Assembly (NCBI GenBank): GCA_007125875.1 | Contig: SLCI01000176.1 | Location: 1-7,125, forward strand | Reading direction: 5' to 3' | Source: Kiritimatiellia bacterium | GTDB taxonomy: Bacteria; Verrucomicrobiota; Kiritimatiellia; SLAD01 | DNA: 7,125 bases | In this document: in pieces, positions 1 through 5,267 of the stretch | How the letters are laid out: every line of letters begins with the position of its first letter | Position numbering within the stretch: the first letter of the stretch is position 1 | Made by a program: the position numbers and the translations under genes | Notes under the pieces: model-generated | What the model saw: the letters and a program-made list of their open reading frames with translations, nothing else | Databases searched by the model: none | What the model was told of the DNA's origin: nothing

Positions 1-1782
1 AACCGCGCGGGACCCGCTCACGGCGCTTCGGCATTCTTCATCAATGGCGATTCTCCAATGGAATGGGGCTATCCGCCGTCGATGAGTGCTCCTTTGAGCA
101 CGCTAAGTGGTTCACTGCGCTATCGAGATGTGATCTTCCCACCAGGAACGCCACTTGAGGTGCGTTATAAGTTTAGCGCACTCCTAACAGGAACAGGGAC
201 CAATAATTACGAAGCCGTACGTCTGGTCAATTACTCCGATGCGGCCCGTGTAATTACTCTGGACACCAACCTCTTCGTCGATGGCGTCATGTATGTGACC
301 AACTTTCTAGGCGCGGCTGCCGGTCCTTTGCGCGAAGGAGGCGAAGGATTTGATGCACTGTATGCAGATACAGATCGTGGCGATGCCGGCGTCCGTCAGC
401 GAACAAGCATTACCTTCCAATTGGATCTTTCTGAATACGATTGGGAGAACTTTGAGCGCGTGCTTATCCAGGGCAGCGATCCATTGAGAGGTTTCAACTC
501 TACTGATTTGGGACTGGCTGATTGGGCTGGTCAAGCAGCCATAGGATGGAGTGTGGGGGGGCTGACCATGACCAATGCCGGCGGTGGTCTATTCACAAGG
601 ACATGGGCTCTCTCGAATGATGGTTTCGATGCAACATTGGTACCAAACTTTCCTAATGCATTGGTCAGTGGCTCGATCGGCACGCCGCCCTACGAAGGCT
701 TCGGATTCGTTGACCGACGCAGCCCGCGCAGTTTTGAATATAAGTTCTATGTAATTACACAGTTCGGAGATGCCTTATCGTTTCCAGGCTTTGATGAGCC
801 GTCGCTGGAAGCCTATATTGAGCCAGTGGCTGGAACTGATATTCTATTAGAGCCCATCGTATGGGGTGGTGAGGATCCTGATGCAGAGCGCGACGACTGG
901 GATTTGACTCAACCCGCCCCCACGAATGCCCCATCTATATTTGCACTCAGCGGAGCTAATGGCATGTTGCAAATTTCCTACGCGAACGTTGAAAATCAAG
1001 AATTACATTTGGTCGACATTAGTACTAACCTCGTAGAGGGCTTTAACCATTATGGTGAACGACTACCGTGGGTAAATAGCGGCATCTATGAGGTCGGGAT
1101 CAGTGATGAACGCGTTAATTTTTATCGCATTCGGGCTGGCAAGCGACCACCATATCGCGGCGTTCAGTGGCATCCGAATTCGCTACCCGAGACAGGTGGA
1201 GTCGTACGCATCTACTTCCGCCAACAGCGCACCCCACATGAGGGCCAGCGACAATTGTACATCGCGGGAGATTTCACTGATTGGGGTAACAATCCGCAAC
1301 CCATGTCTTTCTTAGGCGATGGCCTCTGGTACTACGACTTAGAACGCATTGAAAGCGACCCCAGGGTTGCTGAGTTCAAAATCATTGAGCCGGCCGCTAC
1401 GCAATGGTGGGGTATAGAGGGCGTAAATCAAGGGCCGAACTTCCGCGTCTATCAAGGAGAAGATCCGTACGCCACATGGACACCAGAAGAAGTTGTTCCA
1501 GGTGAGTTATTTGCCCTTACCTATGATGCAACAGGCGGACCACTGGAGGAGGCTAATTCAATCAACATGTTCCGCAGCTTCGATGATGGATCGCTTTCAT
1601 GGGCCGATATCCCGATGACTAACACCGTGGATAATCTGTGGGAGGTCGCCTTTGAAGCGCCAACCAATTTGCACACAAGCATCAATTGGGTATTTAACGA
1701 TGGCGCTGGAGAATGGCATAGTGAGAACAGCCCAGATGGCAGGTTCTGGCGCGCTTTTGTTGCCCCGGTTGTAGATGAATAA
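1..1782 (+). CDS. Multi-domain carbohydrate-binding-type protein, 5' partial
   Basis: The reading frame is open to the left window edge, so the gene begins upstream; the ATG at 58 is probably internal. In the window it encodes 593 residues (numbered from base 1). Seen: residues about 1-115 and 135-300 are beta-rich stretches with aromatic 'YKF' strands (FEYKFYV at 245-251) and a 'VLIQGSDPL' segment, loosely like CBM20-type starch-binding folds. Residues about 312-380 form a 'STNL ... FYRIRAG' module of a kind I associate with PVC secreted proteins. Residues about 400-480 contain LYIAGDFTDWG, the CBM48/AMPK glycogen-binding pattern. Residues about 501-588 resemble a CBM25/26 starch-binding module (YDATGGPL, INWVFNDG). 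Inferred role: an extracellular or surface glycan-binding protein; a catalytic domain or signal peptide could lie upstream of the window. No catalytic domain is visible. The CBM48-like and CBM25-like calls are moderately secure, the N-terminal ones weak. It is probably co-transcribed with the pilin gene that starts 12 bases downstream. Confidence 0.8.
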   Translation, partial: NRAGPAHGASAFFINGDSPMEWGYPPSMSAPLSTLSGSLRYRDVIFPPGTPLEVRYKFSALLTGTGTNNYEAVRLVNYSDAARVITLDTNLFVDGVMYVTNFLGAAAGPLREGGEGFDALYADTDRGDAGVRQRTSITFQLDLSEYDWENFERVLIQGSDPLRGFNSTDLGLADWAGQAAIGWSVGGLTMTNAGGGLFTRTWALSNDGFDATLVPNFPNALVSGSIGTPPYEGFGFVDRRSPRSFEYKFYVITQFGDALSFPGFDEPSLEAYIEPVAGTDILLEPIVWGGEDPDAERDDWDLTQPAPTNAPSIFALSGANGMLQISYANVENQELHLVDISTNLVEGFNHYGERLPWVNSGIYEVGISDERVNFYRIRAGKRPPYRGVQWHPNSLPETGGVVRIYFRQQRTPHEGQRQLYIAGDFTDWGNNPQPMSFLGDGLWYYDLERIESDPRVAEFKIIEPAATQWWGIEGVNQGPNFRVYQGEDPYATWTPEEVVPGELFALTYDATGGPLEEANSINMFRSFDDGSLSWADIPMTNTVDNLWEVAFEAPTNLHTSINWVFNDGAGEWHSENSPDGRFWRAFVAPVVDE

Positions 1783-1785
1783 GGA
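1781..1785 (+). promoter_or_regulatory. Ribosome binding site of the pseudopilin gene
   Basis: AAGGA overlaps the TAA stop of the preceding gene. Two start codons follow in the same frame, GTG at 1792 (6 bases away) and ATG at 1795 (9 bases away). Extending the site to a full AAGGAGG register makes the ATG the better-spaced start. The overlap with the upstream stop suggests translational coupling. Confidence 0.55.
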
Positions 1786-1794
1786 CATTGAGTG

Positions 1795-2502
1795 ATGATA
1801 TATAAAACTAATACGCGATCCGGTTTCACTATCGTTGAGCTGCTCGTCGTGATTGTCATTATGGCGGTGTTGGTTGCGCTGCTAGTGCCCACAGTTCAAT
1901 CAGCTTTAGAAAATGGGCGACGAGCAGCCTGTCGTAGCAACCTGCGACAAATTGGGGCGGCGTTTATGATGTTTGCTACTGATAACAACGGTTGGCTGCC
2001 CATCATTGACCAAGATCTGAGTCGTACCACGATTCCAGATCCCGAATTATCCGGCCAATGGCCCTTTCATCAGCATATTCTCATGCTTGCGGAAGAGGGA
2101 TATATAACGGATCCACGAAAGTTCTGGTGCCCCAGTGACCATATCAATGGCCCGGGTTTGAATATTGAAGTATCGCCCGCTAGTGAGTTTGGTTCTGACT
2201 TCAATAGCTTCCAAAACGTAAGCTATATGTATGTCGTGGGCTACAATCTAAGATCTTGGCGTGGTAATTTTGCACGATCTCCAGTACTCGCGGACGAATC
2301 CAATCAAATGGAGCGGGGCGACTTGACACCGGGGAACATGCCGAACTTTAACGAGCATGACAATCACGGCGCGAACTTTCGCAATGTGCTATGGCTCGAT
2401 GGCAGTGTTGTTGGGATCGAAGATGAAGATGTCGGCAATATCATATTTGCCGGCTTAACCGACCCCGAGGACTTAACGCACATGCTCAACAGCATCGACT
2501 AA
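1795..2502 (+). CDS. Type IV pilin-like pseudopilin (prepilin N-terminal methylation domain protein)
   Basis: This encodes 235 residues from the ATG; a GTG one codon earlier is an alternative start. Seen: a basic 10-residue leader ends in SG, followed by FTIVELLVVIVIM with the conserved Glu at mature position 5. That is the cleavage and N-methylation site used by the PilD prepilin peptidase, followed by the hydrophobic assembly helix (about residues 11-32). CRSNLRQIGAAF (about 46-57) and DNNGWLP follow, then an FWCPSD segment, and near the C terminus an NHG ... WLDGSV element. This layout matches the large 'DUF1559-like' or GspG-like pseudopilins that are abundant in Planctomycetes and Verrucomicrobia. 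The mature protein, about 225 residues, would sit in the inner membrane until assembled into a pilus or pseudopilus. The carbohydrate-binding-type gene just upstream suggests a shared surface or secretion role, which is inference. The PilB/PilC-type genes at the right of the window are candidate assembly partners. Confidence 0.9.
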   Translation: MIYKTNTRSGFTIVELLVVIVIMAVLVALLVPTVQSALENGRRAACRSNLRQIGAAFMMFATDNNGWLPIIDQDLSRTTIPDPELSGQWPFHQHILMLAEEGYITDPRKFWCPSDHINGPGLNIEVSPASEFGSDFNSFQNVSYMYVVGYNLRSWRGNFARSPVLADESNQMERGDLTPGNMPNFNEHDNHGANFRNVLWLDGSVVGIEDEDVGNIIFAGLTDPEDLTHMLNSID

Positions 2503-2696
2503 TGTGTAGCAAGCCGTCGCGCAAGAACCTGCTGAGCTCTTACACCAGTTGCGATAACTTTCGGTGCATTCTCAGGGCACCACAGTCGCGGCCCCTTCGG
2601 TACACGCTAAGTAATACCAATTACTGCAGAAGCATACGGGTAGGACAGCTATGTCCCGTGCTCGGATAATAGACCGAGAAGTATTGGACTCTGGTA
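2503..2696. other. Convergent intergenic region without a gene
   Basis: These 194 bases separate the + strand pseudopilin gene from the - strand hisS gene. I see no convincing ORF or RNA gene. The half nearer hisS holds several short inverted repeats (2611-2624, 2636-2659, 2661-2678). The half nearer the pseudopilin stop shows only the six-base palindrome GAGCTC and no clear terminator. Confidence 0.6.
2636..2678 (-). terminator. Tandem hairpins downstream of hisS, possible bidirectional terminator
   Basis: Two adjacent inverted repeats lie 18-61 bases past the hisS stop. CTCGG (2661-2665) pairs with CCGAG (2674-2678) across an 8-base loop. ACGGG (2636-2640) pairs with CCCGT (2655-2659), with an inner ACA/TGT stem around GCTA and a 4-base bulge; alternatively GGACA (2643-2647) pairs with TGTCC (2652-2656). 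No T-tract follows on either strand, so this is not a classical intrinsic terminator. The position between convergent genes is what suggests a 3'-end role. Confidence 0.3.
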
Positions 2697-3953
2697 TTAG
2701 GTACGAGCCAGCAGGCGTTCTAACAGCTCGGGCATGGCCAGTTCGGTCTGTGAACCCTCCTGCATGTCTTTCAGCTGGAAGGTACCTTGCTCCATTTCCT
2801 GATCGCCACGGATAACGACAAATGGGCAACCGGCCTTATTTGCCGCACGCAATTGCGCCTTCATACTACGCCCGCGCAAATCCATCATCGCGGAGATCCC
2901 GCGGAGGCGCAGCGATTGCATCAGAATCATGTTTTCGAGCACCGCGGCTTCGCCCTGTGCAACTAGCCAGACACGAGGAGGCTGCGCCAAGGTCGCGGGA
3001 TCGATCCCCTGCCCCATCAAAACGGCGACAATACGCTCTATCCCAATCGCGAATCCAACACCCTCATAGGCCCCACGCCCCAGCTTTAAGGCATAACGTC
3101 CGCCACCCGACAATGCATCCTGGGCACCCAAACCGCTGTGCGTCACTTCCCAGACCGTATGTGCATAATAGTCCAATCCACGCACTAAGGTGGGATTGGC
3201 AACAGCAGGAATTTCCAAGTGCTGCAGGAGTTGTAACACTTCGTCCAAGTAATCTCGTGATTCCTGACTCATGAACGAAGTGACAGCAGGAATACCCGAA
3301 ACGATCTCTCGACATTGCGGATTCTTACAATCCACAATACGCAGTGGATTCTCCTCGAAACGACGCTGACAGTCTTCGCACAATTCACTCAAGTGAGGCT
3401 TTAACGCGTCTCGTAAACCTTCGGCAACGGCCGCATGATCCTCGCCCACACCGCGCGTGTTCACTTGCATGACAAAATTACGGATACCCCACGATTCCAA
3501 CAGATGCGCCTGCAAGGCGATCATCTCTACATCCGCCGCCGGAGAAGCAGCTCCCATGGCTTCGACACCCAACTGATGAAACTGGCGTCGCCGTCCCGCG
3601 GCCGGGCGCTCGGCACGGAACATGGGGCCGATATAGTACACGCGGGCATCCTGTGCTTCCTGGCCAGCCCCCGCGATGTGCCGAATAATACCCGCCGTCC
3701 CTTCAGGTCGCAGAGCCAGATCACGTCCACCGCGATCCTCAAAACGGTACATTTCCTTTTGCACCACATCCGTCGTATCACCAAGGGATCGCAAAAAGAC
3801 GGCGGTTTGCTCAACGATCGGAGTGCGTAATTCGGTAATGCCATAGGCGGACAAGACCTTACGCGCGGTGCTCTCGAGCTGTTGCCAGAGGAAGATTTCG
3901 GGAGCGGTGATGTCCGACATCCCGCGGATGGGTTGCAGTGCGCCTGAGGACAT
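2697..3953 (-). CDS. hisS: Histidyl-tRNA synthetase
   Basis: This class II aminoacyl-tRNA synthetase charges tRNA-His with histidine using ATP in the cytoplasm. It has 418 residues, close to the 424 of E. coli HisRS. Seen: an N-terminal LQPIRGMSD aligns with the E. coli start region and supports the chosen ATG. Motif 1 lies around ELRTPIVEQ (41-49). Motif 2 includes YYIGPMFRAERP (106-117, Arg113) and RQFHQLGVEAMG. The histidine-specific loop is LVRGLDYYAHTVWEV (256-270, Arg258). Motif 3 is GVGFAIGIERI (298-308). The anticodon-binding domain fills about 325-418. Cysteines at 192, 195, 209 and 214 could form a metal site. The segment after GGGRY (283-287) is about three residues shorter than in E. 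coli and lacks the usual Asp. The gene starts 15 bases after the HU-type gene with no good Shine-Dalgarno sequence, so it is probably co-transcribed and translationally coupled. Confidence 0.97.
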   Translation of the reverse strand: MSSGALQPIRGMSDITAPEIFLWQQLESTARKVLSAYGITELRTPIVEQTAVFLRSLGDTTDVVQKEMYRFEDRGGRDLALRPEGTAGIIRHIAGAGQEAQDARVYYIGPMFRAERPAAGRRRQFHQLGVEAMGAASPAADVEMIALQAHLLESWGIRNFVMQVNTRGVGEDHAAVAEGLRDALKPHLSELCEDCQRRFEENPLRIVDCKNPQCREIVSGIPAVTSFMSQESRDYLDEVLQLLQHLEIPAVANPTLVRGLDYYAHTVWEVTHSGLGAQDALSGGGRYALKLGRGAYEGVGFAIGIERIVAVLMGQGIDPATLAQPPRVWLVAQGEAAVLENMILMQSLRLRGISAMMDLRGRSMKAQLRAANKAGCPFVVIRGDQEMEQGTFQLKDMQEGSQTELAMPELLERLLART

Positions 3954-3968
3954 AGCGGCCTGAGGAAC

Positions 3969-4247
3969 TTAGGCGGAGACCCGCTGTTTCATGATCTTGC
4001 CGGGCTTAAATTTGACAATCCGACAAGACGGAATGGGAACCACCTGCTCTGGCTTATTGGGGTTTCGGCCGATGCGCTGTTTACGTTCGCGCACCTGAAA
4101 CACACCAAAGTTGCGCAGCTCAACGTTCTTTCCCTCGGCAAGACTATCCACAATCAAGTCCAGTGACTTTTGAATTACTGCATGAACATCCTGCTGGATG
4201 AGCCCAGTCTCTTCTGCAATCTGAACAACCATATCTCGCTTTGTCAT
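3969..4247 (-). CDS. HU/IHF-family nucleoid DNA-binding protein
   Basis: This encodes 92 residues, the usual length for the family, whose dimers bend DNA and organise the nucleoid or assist promoter architecture. Seen: a helical N-terminal half (1-40), the beta-saddle sequence ELRNFGVFQVRERKQRIGRNP (43-63) and then the arm ending in VPIPSCRIVKFKPGK (70-84). Pro63 occupies the place of the DNA-intercalating proline in the conserved RNP tip. The tip reads NPNKPEQ rather than the usual NPxTGE, a variation I associate with PVC-group members. HU cannot be separated from IHF by sequence alone here. The start is supported by AGGA (4257-4260) nine bases before the ATG. It is the first gene of a pair with hisS, downstream of a strong-looking promoter at 4341-4368. 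The leader palindrome could be an autoregulatory site, which is inference. Confidence 0.95.
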   Translation of the reverse strand: MTKRDMVVQIAEETGLIQQDVHAVIQKSLDLIVDSLAEGKNVELRNFGVFQVRERKQRIGRNPNKPEQVVPIPSCRIVKFKPGKIMKQRVSA

Positions 4248-4263
4248 GAGCCTATATCCTGTA

Positions 4264-4275
4264 TGACGATCGTCA
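4264..4275. promoter_or_regulatory. Perfect 12-bp palindrome in HU-hisS leader
   Basis: TGACGATCGTCA is a perfect palindrome 16 bases before the HU start codon, between the predicted transcription start and the ribosome binding site. As DNA it could bind a dimeric regulator; as RNA it could only form a 4-bp stem with a GATC loop. The role is unproven. Confidence 0.4.
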
Positions 4276-4296
4276 CTTTCCGCGCAAACCTGTTAA

Positions 4297-4316
4297 GACG
4301 ACTCGAGGAAATCGTC
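4297..4316 (-). repeat. Leader inverted repeat sharing arms with the downstream palindrome
   Basis: GACGA (4297-4301) and TCGTC (4312-4316) are separated by 10 bases. The same two pentamers make up the core of the palindrome at 4264-4275, so the leader RNA has two alternative ways to pair them. Confidence 0.35.
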
Positions 4317-4340
4317 CCCCCTGTTCTGCCAACCTTGCCA

Positions 4341-4368
4341 ACTATAGACTTCCCGCCAGACGGGTCAA
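4341..4368 (-). promoter_or_regulatory. Predicted sigma-70-type promoter of HU-hisS
   Basis: On the - strand the sequence reads TTGACC (bases 4368-4363), a 16-base spacer, then TATAGT (4346-4341). This is close to the TTGACA/TATAAT consensus. Transcription would start near 4334, giving a leader of about 85 bases before the HU ATG. The spacer carries the small inverted repeat CCCG-CCAGA-CGGG, which could overlap an operator. Confidence 0.6.
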
Positions 4369-4402
4369 GGTCATTTCGGCAAGATGGAGCCAAGTGCCGG
4401 GA

Positions 4403-4422
4403 TGATGCAATTCAATGCATCA
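4403..4422. promoter_or_regulatory. 20-bp dyad upstream of the HU-hisS promoter
   Basis: TGATGCA (4403-4409) and TGCATCA (4416-4422) form a perfect 7-bp inverted repeat around the 6-base spacer ATTCAA. It is centred about 45 bases upstream of the -35 hexamer, a plausible place for an activator or other dimeric regulator. No regulator is identified. Confidence 0.35.
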
Positions 4423-4476
4423 CGTGGCTGCCATAATTAGCGTGAGTTGATTTATTGTGAATCATGAGTTGAATCC

Positions 4477-4497
4477 AGCGATCCGCAAGCGGACGCT
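4477..4497. repeat. Strong GC-rich hairpin
   Basis: AGCG-a-TCCGC, then AA, then GCGGACGCT gives a 9-bp stem with a single bulged A and a very tight loop. It lies about 155 bases downstream of the stop of the membrane-protein gene (reading leftwards) and about 110 bases upstream of the HU promoter -35. No T-tract follows on either strand, so it is listed as an inverted repeat and not as a terminator. Confidence 0.4.
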
Positions 4498-4530
4498 CTA
4501 CAGAAGACTCCCATAACCAGGCTCTCGGGC

Positions 4531-4544
4531 CGTCGCTCGCGACG
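4531..4544. repeat. GC-rich inverted repeat next to a GCGAC direct repeat
   Basis: CGTCGC (4531-4536) and GCGACG (4539-4544) are perfect reverse complements two bases apart, followed by a second GCGAC unit. It could form a tight hairpin on either strand. No U-run follows. Confidence 0.3.
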
Positions 4545-4609
4545 CGACGCGAATACATCGAAACGCCGTTAGCCGGTGGACGATCTTATCGAGCGAAAAC
4601 AGGCATGCA

Positions 4610-4623
4610 CGTCCTACCGGACG
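4610..4623 (-). terminator. Weak candidate terminator of the pilB-pilC operon
   Basis: CGTCC-GGTA-GGACG on the - strand is a perfect 5-bp stem with a 4-base loop, starting 26 bases past the stop of the membrane-protein gene. A TGTTTTC run follows eight bases after the stem, too distant for a textbook intrinsic terminator. It is the nearest hairpin to the operon's end. Confidence 0.25.
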
Positions 4624-4649
4624 CGGCTACACGTTGACATAAACGGCTT

Positions 4650-5246
4650 TCAGCGCACCACTTTGTGGATGTAGAAGCACACGATCGAGGCGATTCCCAG
4701 CATTACGCCCGTCCAACGGTTATAGGCATAGAATTCCTGCAGGCTGAAATCATGCCATTCCTCTGGGAAATTCGGGTACTTCCCATCCCGTCCCCCGGCG
4801 AGCGTCGCGACCCGGTTCGCCAAGGCGGCCTCGTCCAATCGCGCCGTCCCCTCTTCTCCTTCCGGCAGGAAGGCTTGGTATCGCGGCAGCGCATCGATCA
4901 CCGCCACGACATCCGCCACGGACGCTTGTCCGCTAAGCACGTGCACACGATGCAAATGATTGGTGCGGTGAATGACTATGGGCTCAGCCGCGGACACTTG
5001 GATGTCTTCGGAGGGCGCTGAGACCCCAAAGAAATGGAAAGAACGATCATTAAAGTTGTCCCCGATCTCCGCTGCACGAATGATGACGGGGATCTGTGCG
5101 AGACGCACCTCCGCTTCCGCATGAGCCCCCATCCAGCGTGCCTGGGGAATCCAGCCATCAACGACGTGCCAAATGGACAAGGCGAGGAGGACCCAGCCCC
5201 AGATCAAATAGTTCTTTGTGCCTTCAACATGATACTGTCTGGCCAT
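4650..5246 (-). CDS. Unrecognised protein with two membrane segments, last gene of pilB-pilC operon
   Basis: I do not recognise this 198-residue protein. Seen: a short polar N terminus, a first hydrophobic segment rich in Trp (about 12-32, LIWGWVLLALSIWHVV), a hydrophilic, fairly acidic region of about 145 residues, and a second hydrophobic segment at the extreme C terminus (about 179-195, VMLGIASIVCFYI) ending in KVVR. The basic ends suggest both termini are cytoplasmic with the central domain in the periplasm. The central part has histidines around HRTNHLHRVHVL (93-104) and a proline/aromatic stretch before the second segment (YPNFPEEWHDF). There is no lipobox or prepilin site. The ATG is supported by AGAGGA (5257-5262) ten bases upstream, and the gap to the PilC-type gene is 21 bases, so it is very likely in the same operon. 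A role as an inner-membrane accessory of the pilus or secretion machine is inference from position only. Confidence 0.85.
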   Translation of the reverse strand: MARQYHVEGTKNYLIWGWVLLALSIWHVVDGWIPQARWMGAHAEAEVRLAQIPVIIRAAEIGDNFNDRSFHFFGVSAPSEDIQVSAAEPIVIHRTNHLHRVHVLSGQASVADVVAVIDALPRYQAFLPEGEEGTARLDEAALANRVATLAGGRDGKYPNFPEEWHDFSLQEFYAYNRWTGVMLGIASIVCFYIHKVVR

Positions 5247-5267
5247 AGATTCGCCATCCTCTCAAAA

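Larger units (their letters stand above)
4248..4649. other. 402-base intergenic region with promoter and inverted repeats
   Basis: No gene is supported here; the only longer frames are overlaps of flanking genes. Reading leftwards as transcribed, it contains GC-rich hairpins at 4610-4623, 4531-4544 and 4477-4497. Next come an AT-rich patch with a direct repeat (4443-4472), a 20-bp dyad (4403-4422), a sigma-70-type promoter (4341-4368) and the HU-gene leader with further inverted repeats. Confidence 0.7.

Noticed and set aside
2822..3830. + strand ORFs at 2822-3274 and 3435-3830
   Set aside because: Both are antisense to hisS, are low in hydrophobic structure, have no ribosome binding site and no family resemblance.
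4248..4334. Histidine attenuator or T-box control of the HU-hisS leader
   Set aside because: No run of histidine codons, no T-box consensus and no terminator with a U-run are present in the leader.
4170..4436. + strand ORF of 88 codons overlapping the HU gene start
   Set aside because: It runs antisense through the HU start, leader and promoter and shows no recognisable protein features.
4440..4480. tRNA-like T-arm (GTTGAATCC)
   Set aside because: No matching acceptor, anticodon or D-arm could be assembled around it.
4634..4639. TTGACA on the + strand, a perfect -35 hexamer
   Set aside because: No TATAAT-like hexamer lies at 15-19 bases downstream and there is no + strand gene to drive.
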